Positions 58,101 to 64,000 of a stretch of 64,000 bases of DNA are shown piece after piece. The notes below the pieces were generated by a model. The model saw only the letters and a list, made by a program, of their open reading frames with translations. It had not been told where the DNA came from and made no database searches. The stretch is taken from the NCBI GenBank assembly GCA_947034895.1, contig OX344761.1:30144863-30208862 (forward strand). Reading direction: 5' to 3'. Position numbers and translations under genes: made by a program. The stretch's first letter is position 1, and every line of letters begins with the position of its first letter. Source of the stretch: Rhytidiadelphus loreus (Eukaryota; Streptophyta; Bryopsida; Hypnales; Hylocomiaceae).

Positions 58101-59456
58101 CTTAACTAAAGGGCATGCCAAAGGGGAATCAAAGATCTCCTTGAAGCAAGGAATAGGACTTATTGTTTGCCTACAATTATGCAATCAAGACATGCAAAAA
58201 TGAATAGTGCTTTGACTTTGTAGCTTAAGTGCAATGCTTGGTAGGCAATATCAACTATTGAAGTAAATCCCATAGGTTGAAACAATATAGAGAATTACAA
58301 AGACACTTTTTGTCAACGATTATCTCAAAATCAAGTTTAAGAGGCTTGGCCTATCATTTATGGGTTGATAAACATTGAACATACTTCAAATTTGACTTAA
58401 TTATTTATGAAAATAATACACAATTGCATTACAAATAGTATAACCCTAGAAAATTAGTGTCACACACACCAATCAAAGCTACACTCTTCATTCTATATAA
58501 TGAGGTCCACAGTAAATAAATACCATTCCAGTACTTGAAATTTAAAAAATTAGGGTTGCTCCCATGGTTAAAAAACTTGTGCTTAGGCATTTATAATGTT
58601 TGCAATGGGATGAAGTATAGTCTACAATAATTGATGACAAAAACTCTATTTTTTGTTATCCCATATTTGTAGGAGTAATTCTACTCAAGAAGCAACACTA
58701 AATACTATGAAGAGTATACCCTTCTAAAACAAAGATGTAGAAAAGATAGTGGATGTAAGGTAGACCAACACATTTCTATTCAATGCCTAATTCCATAATC
58801 CTATTTTTGGCCCCAATACCATCCAACACATCATTCAAATCCGAACAGTTTTAAAACAAATCATTTCAATGACTATGTGACGTAATTAAGATAGTGACAA
58901 AATGTTTTTACACTTCCAAAAAGGTGGTAATAGATATGAGAGGGTACATGCATGTTGGACATGATCATTTTAGCCTCTTTTTAATCATGTTGGATATGAT
59001 CATTACGTAGGAGAGTGGTTATGGGTTGTTTATAGGATGTTCATGACTCCACTCCATAAGTGGTTTTGTAATTTGAAGGCTAAACTACTTTAGAAATTCA
59101 CAAAAGTTACAATTTTAATTCAAAAATTATAAATCCACTTCGGTTTGATTCGTGAAACAAGTGTGTAAGTTAACTTACCTCTCAATAATATGTGCCCATT
59201 TCGGAATTGGCCCCAAGATCCATACCTTAAGTTACACTATTTGATTGATTTGTTTGTTTGTTATAGTGAGATCTCCAAGATTGTGCTTTCCCCGTTTGCA
59301 TTCTTGGTGTAGTTGGAAAGCTTTCAACGAGGAGGGACGCACAAGCTTTATTTTGTAGCGTTTCAACTCAAAGAAGAAAAGATATTAAATTTCATAAAAA
59401 TTTAACTTTTATTTTCACTGTGGCAACAACACATGACACACTACAATAATATTCAC
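55122..59456. other. AT-rich intergenic; decayed TTAA-element copy inside
   Basis: No gene recognised. About 57300-57560 is an inverted, decayed TTAA-type element: 'gctaatatctttcaatctat', 'acaagatcctatggtta', 'gtggttttggag', 'gactttagagatttaccc'. Other stretches are plain AT-rich. Confidence 0.45.
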
Positions 59457-59460
59457 TTAA

Positions 59461-60378
59461 CCCTTAAAGGACCATCACTATACTTTCACCCAAAATGCTC
59501 CAAAACTGCCATTTCTACTACAAGTACCAAAATTTTGAAAAAAAACTTTTTTTGACATATCTAACCGTATGATCTTGTATTATATAGTATCAAAAACATG
59601 TGGTAAGAATTTCAGACATTTCCACCGGGGGGATTGCAAGATATAAGCATTCAAATAAACTAAAATCATTTTTTTGACCCTGCGAAAAGCAGAGCAGCTG
59701 CACTTCACAAGCTCACATTTCTATGAAAAAATGACCTAAATGGTGGTGCTTCTCTGAATTTGTTTTCCTAGACAAGTTGGCCACATGCTTGAAAATTTTC
59801 AGATCATTTGGAATAGTACAACATATAGGAAAAAAATAGTAAGTAGGTAGTAGTAGAGAATGATTAAAAATACTAAATTATTTACAATTTAAATATGGAA
59901 TTGAAAATCTCCAATCCCAATGGTTGAAATGTTGTAATAATGTATCTACATCCTAAGATTTTATTTTTGTCCAAAAATATTGAAAATTGGGTAAGATAAA
60001 GGATTTCAAAGTTTATTTTAGAGTAGGAAATCTAAAACTGCCCACAAACAAAAAATCCTCATGACTTTTGACTCATTGATCAAAATGGAATGATTCAAAG
60101 CTTTTTGTGTATATAAAACTCTAGAAAATCAATTCCAAATTTTTGTTTCTGAAAAAAGTGATTTTTTTTATCTGTCCAAACTGCCCAGTTATGGAAAAAA
60201 AGTAACATATTAGGCTATAACTTTTGACTCGTAACTCCAAATGTCATGAAATTTGGTGCATATGAAAGGTCTTCCTCACCCCCTTATTCTATTAAAATTT
60301 CATCCCCAAATACGAAAATCTCCGCTCATAGGTACCTGCCCAAGATTTCTATACAACCACAGTTCGGTCCTTTAGGGG
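59461..60378 (+). mobile_element. TTAA-flanked element (piggyBac-like ends), 918 bp
   Basis: TTAA at 59457-59460 is followed by CCCTTAAAGGACCA. The right end GGTCCTTTAGGGG is followed by TTAA at 60379-60382. The ~13-bp inverted ends and internal order ('gctccaaaactgccat', 'gtatgatcttgta', 'gattgcaagatataagcatt', 'gcttcacttcaca'-type block, 'ggctataacttttgactc', 'gctcataggtacctgcccaa') match the copies at 12559 and 62508. No transposase. Confidence 0.7.
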
Positions 60379-60382
60379 TTAA

Positions 60383-60719
60383 TTTGCTACAGTAGTTTGC
60401 ATGGATATAATAGGATTCTCTACTGTAAAGAAAAAGATAGTGGATTTGTCCCTCCACATAGACATACACCAAAAAAGAAAAGAAAAGAAAAAGATAGTGG
60501 AATTTGCATCGCAAGATACTAAACCCATTCTACAAAGTCGGACTAGGAAGATAAAAACGCAGATTCTCTAGAGTAAAAGTAATATCTTCCGCCCTATTTT
60601 GTGTCATGTTTAGGTATATCCCAAACATCGTGTAGTAATGTGGGGCCTCTGATTCCAAATATGAATTCCAAATTTGCAAATTTTTTCATGCCTAAAAAAA
60701 ATAAAAACAAATTCCTTCG
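60383..60719. other. AT-rich spacer
   Basis: No gene recognised. A short duplication 'gaaaaagatagtgga' occurs at about 60430 and 60487, separated by an A/G-rich run. Confidence 0.45.
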
Positions 60720-61260
60720 TTTTCCCCCGGGGTGAAAATTCCTGGATTTTTCACCCTGCTGGTCCCACTTCGTGGGACAGGTTTAGCGTCCTGCATTTGC
60801 GTCGGCCGGGCTTCCAGCCAGGAAACCTGCTCATATTATGTCAGTAACCTACTGGTCAACCCAGCCTGCATTGAAGAATGAAGACTCTCAGCCGGGACGT
60901 CCAGAATCGTCGCCGCGTGGGGATGGACGGACTGGTCCGCAATTCAAAGCTCACCGGCTGACCGGCACCACCCGTCGTCCGGTCGTCCGGTAGCACGGTA
61001 ACACGGTGACAGGGCCGCTAATATTCAATAATTAATATCTCCCACTCAGCCGCCTCTATGATGACAGTAACCTGCCGGCACATTTTCAGTTGGCCTGTAG
61101 GGTAGGGACACATGGCTGACTGGGGCAAATCCATTTCTTCGCAGCACTTCAGCCTTCAGTCAGGGCTCCGTCCTTGTCGGATAACGATCAACTTTCTAGC
61201 TAGCCACGTCATACCTTGAGGGGGCCATTCTGTCCCAGCCGCCCCTTACAACACTAATAC
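60720..61260. other. GC-rich island, no gene recognised
   Basis: This is an abrupt GC-rich block between AT-rich repeats. It contains small internal repetition ('cggtcgtccggtagcacggt') and a palindromic patch ('gggtgaaaattcctgg...tttttcaccc', 'cccacttcgtggg'). No long open frame. It could be a promoter/leader orphan similar to 5143-5890, or a GC-rich fragment captured from elsewhere. Confidence 0.35.
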
Positions 61261-62034
61261 AAGCAATAAGACAAAATTGTCTCAACCAATTGTGCTGAAA
61301 GGGTGGGCAACGGAAAAGGAGAAGCTCCATTTTCAACCGACATTAGTGGACATCTATGGGAGCCAACCCATACCTGATCACTTAAGCAATTACGCATATT
61401 TGAAGTGCACGTTTTTTGAGTGCCAAATTTTTCCCATGTACAGAAATAGAATTTGCAAGGATTGTATAATTTTCTAGAATTTTATTACACAAAATGTAAT
61501 TACTACGAATTTTTTAGTGAAAGATTCTCTTCAACCTTCAATGGTTATATAGACTTTTGTTTTTTTTAACCATAGGCTCATTGCAAAATCAACCAAGGGT
61601 TGGTTGCAGTATTAATAGCCTTGCAGCCAATCATAATGTGCGAGAATTGTTCCTCGAAGTGTGCGACAACTTCACATGACTACAACAGTCTATGGTTGAT
61701 AATACAACAGTCTATAGGTTGGGTATAGGAGGTGATAATGTTTGGGTTGGCTCCCATAGAGGGGGTTTTGAGCAATTTTTTGCTGAAAAGTGATGACTTT
61801 TTTAAGCAATCTTGGGTGAAATATTTTTACTTTTTAGTGGATGAAATCACCAATTTGGTATCAAATTTGAGACAATTTCACTCTATTTTGGATGAATGTA
61901 CATTCTTTTGGATGAATAAATGAAATTTCATCCATAAAATTACAAGAGTCATCTATTTCCATAGATGTAAATAGCTTCATTCTTCCAATGATCATCGCTT
62001 TCTTTACTATCTAAAATAAAGGGAAAAAAAACTT
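61261..62034. other. AT-rich intergenic, nothing recognised
   Basis: Short open frames of ~65 codons without resemblance to known proteins. Confidence 0.5.
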
Positions 62035-62213
62035 GTGGAGAACTCCATTGGTGGAGGCTAGTCAATCTTGAAATAATCTAACACATGGCGAGTTCTTATC
62101 GTATCCCTCATCCATCCACCAGGACGATATGAAAGTGCAATTGACATTTTTTTTCTTGTAGCACCTTTTGTTGCACATTGCCCACGAAGTGAGCATGTAA
62201 AGAGGCCCTTAGC
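62035..62213. mobile_element. GGGGCCTTA-type MITE, right part
   Basis: It shares 'tccattggtggag', 'aatctaacacatg', 'gatatgaaagtgcaatt' and the terminus 'gcatgtaaagaggcccttag' with the element at 4858-5142. Its inverted terminus carries TTACATGCTCAC followed by GTGGGCAA, as does the left end there. The left end of this copy was not located. Confidence 0.5.
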
Positions 62214-62507
62214 CTCTTGACACTATTTTTTTTTTAATTAAATAATTTTTCCTTTAAAAATCGAGAACCGGTTTCATTCAAATTATGGTAGTATAGTTCA
62301 ATAATATTTTAGCTTGCATCAATTGAAAATAGTGTGATTTTTGTTAGTGTCACAAGCTACAATAGGATAAATCAACGTAGCCATTTTCGAATATGAATCA
62401 TTTTTCATCTATATATTATTACTTTACTTGATTAATTTTAATGATTTCATCTCTTCTTTGATGATTATCTTCCATAATTAGGTGACAAAAAAATCATTTG
62501 ACTTAAC
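62214..62507. other. AT-rich spacer with dispersed repeat terminus
   Basis: At about 62285-62355 lies 'aaaatagtgtgatttttgtt', the inverse of 45231-45300. Confidence 0.4.
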
Positions 62508-63424
62508 CCCTAAATGTCAGAGACTATGTTTTCACCAATACTGCTCCAAAACTGTCATTTTTAGGACAAGTACCAAATTTTAGAAAAAAAGACATTTTTA
62601 GAACATGTAACCATAGGATCTTGTAGGACACTAGTTCAAGAAGATGTGGAAAAAAATTCAGAATTTTCCACTTTGTAGATTGCAAGATATTAACATTTGA
62701 AGTGACAAAAATCTTTTTTTGGGCCCTGTGAAAATACGGGCAACAACACTTCACAAGGTCACATTTGTATGTAAAAATGTCCAAAATGGTTTTAATTATT
62801 TGTATTCCTTCTTCAAGGCAAGTTTTCTACATGCTTGAATTTTTTTAGATCATTTGAAATTGTACAACATATAGGGAAAAAATAGTAAGTAGAAAGAAGT
62901 AGAGAATGTTTAAAAATACTAAATTGTTAACAATTTATTTATGGAATTGGTTGTAATGTTACAATAAACAATATACAACTGATGTTTTGTTTTTTTCCAA
63001 GAATATTTAAAATTGAGTTAAATAAAGGACTTCAAAGTTTTAGAATAGAGATTCCATAACTACCCACAAATTAACCGAAACTAAAATTTCTCATAGCTTT
63101 CATCTCATTAATCAAAATGGGATGATTCAAAGCTTAAAACATATATATAAATCTAGAGAATCAATTTCAATTTTTCTTTTTTTAAAGTGATTTTCAAATA
63201 AGTTTTTTTTTCTGCTTAAGCTACCCACCAAACATTGAAATTTACATATCATGCAATAACTTTTGAACCATGTAGTCAAAAATTATGAAAAATTTTGGGC
63301 CTTAAAGTTACTCCTTAGGCACATGTTGTGTAGAAATTTCAAAGAAAAAAAATAGTAATTCCATTTGTAGTGAGTTGCCCCAAATTGATGTGTTGGCAAA
63401 AAACGCAGTTTGGTCCTTTAGGGG
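62508..63424 (+). mobile_element. TTAA-flanked element (piggyBac-like ends), 917 bp
   Basis: TTAA at 62504-62507 is followed by CCCCTAAATGTCAG. The right end is GGTCCTTTAGGGG followed by TTCA (63425-63428), one change from TTAA. Internal order matches the 59461 copy: 'gctccaaaactgtcattttt', 'ataggatcttgta', 'gattgcaagatattaacatt', 'cttcacaaggtcacattt', 'acatcatgcaataacttttg'. No transposase. Confidence 0.7.
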
Positions 63425-63428
63425 TTCA

Positions 63429-64000
63429 CCCTTGAAGGATGGATTGGTGACTATGGAAACCATCCCTTTGCTTACATTGTGAATCATTAGCTTAAAAAAT
63501 TACACAAGTACTCATTGGAAGTCAATCTACTATAGAAAACTTTTCTTTTTCACAACAAAAATTTGAAGATGAATAGTTGCACTTTCTCCTACTAGGGGGA
63601 TCCTAAACCATCCATGGGACTAAAAAACGTCCTCATTGAAGTTTAAGGATTAAAGAATATCCTTCTTTGGATTTTATTTGACCAATAAAATTAGCAATGT
63701 TCAACACCAAAGGTGATTGATGTTGGTTTCAATAATCTGTGTTATGAAGTTGTTGGCCAGTGGGCATTGGCTCATTAGCTAGATGAATGAACACTTTATT
63801 CATACAAGTCTCTTCATGGGACCAGAGTTTCTACTACTATTATGAGGCTAGCATGAAGGTGTTGCATGCTACACAAGAGGCAAGTTATTTTCCTTAAACA
63901 TGAGGGGCTTTAATCCCTAAAAGATCAAGAGGGCATTGAATTACCAATTGAAATTTTGGGTAGGTTCCTACAAAGTCAATTTTCAAATTAAATTTTTGAA
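63429..64000. other. Intergenic to window end, nothing recognised
   Basis: Moderately AT-rich; no gene or repeat boundary recognised. Confidence 0.5.

Noticed and set aside
1..64000. tRNA, rRNA or organellar insertions
   Set aside because: No cloverleaf-like or rRNA-like stretch was recognised; a covariance-model search would be needed to exclude degenerate copies.

Overview
The window is nuclear DNA of a land plant. Spliceosomal introns, a plant LDL3-type histone demethylase with an SRI tail, an HSPRO (Hs1pro-1) protein and a plant F-box protein show this directly. GC-richer exons sit in very AT-rich flanks full of short inverted-repeat elements, and no LTR retrotransposon is evident. That suits a bryophyte, most likely a moss, but the lineage is an inference and the species cannot be named.

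Layout. (1) 1-19.5 kb is a repeat province without a convincing gene: two CACTA elements with matching 3-bp target duplications (1150-2971 and 10852-15142), several small TIR elements of other families, many nested, plus one GC-rich orphan promoter-like island near 5.1-5.9 kb. (2) 19.5-45.2 kb is the genic island. It holds a NERD-domain gene (minus, 20121-22867), an F-box gene (plus, CDS 24661-26605) that shares a divergent promoter with it, an LDL3-like H3K4 demethylase (plus, 14 coding exons, 28506-37403, 1763 aa), a dead LINE reverse transcriptase (minus, about 37.9-39.9 kb) and an HSPRO gene (minus, four exons, 40486-44133, 559 aa). (3) 45.2-64 kb is again AT-rich repeats, with one GC island at 60.7-61.3 kb.

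The exon models were built by hand from GT-AG sites and phase. Every LDL3, HSPRO and F-box junction keeps frame. The NERD gene also keeps frame over eight exons (464 codons) but has an in-frame TAG and an AT instead of GT at one donor, so it may be decaying. The genes have no obvious joint pathway: chromatin (LDL3), protein turnover (F-box), stress/energy signalling (HSPRO) and a membrane-anchored nuclease-fold protein are simply neighbours.

The most unusual content is the repeat biology. About 915-bp elements are bounded by TTAA with CCC...GGG ends (three near-complete copies of equal length and several remnants), which looks piggyBac-like. A CATTAG...CTAATG family of about 230-460 bp carries an internal GACCTGGC/GCCAGGTC hairpin and has no evident target duplication; at least eight copies or partial copies are present. 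A third family ends in TAAGGTGGGTAC. Nesting between these families gives a relative order of insertion.
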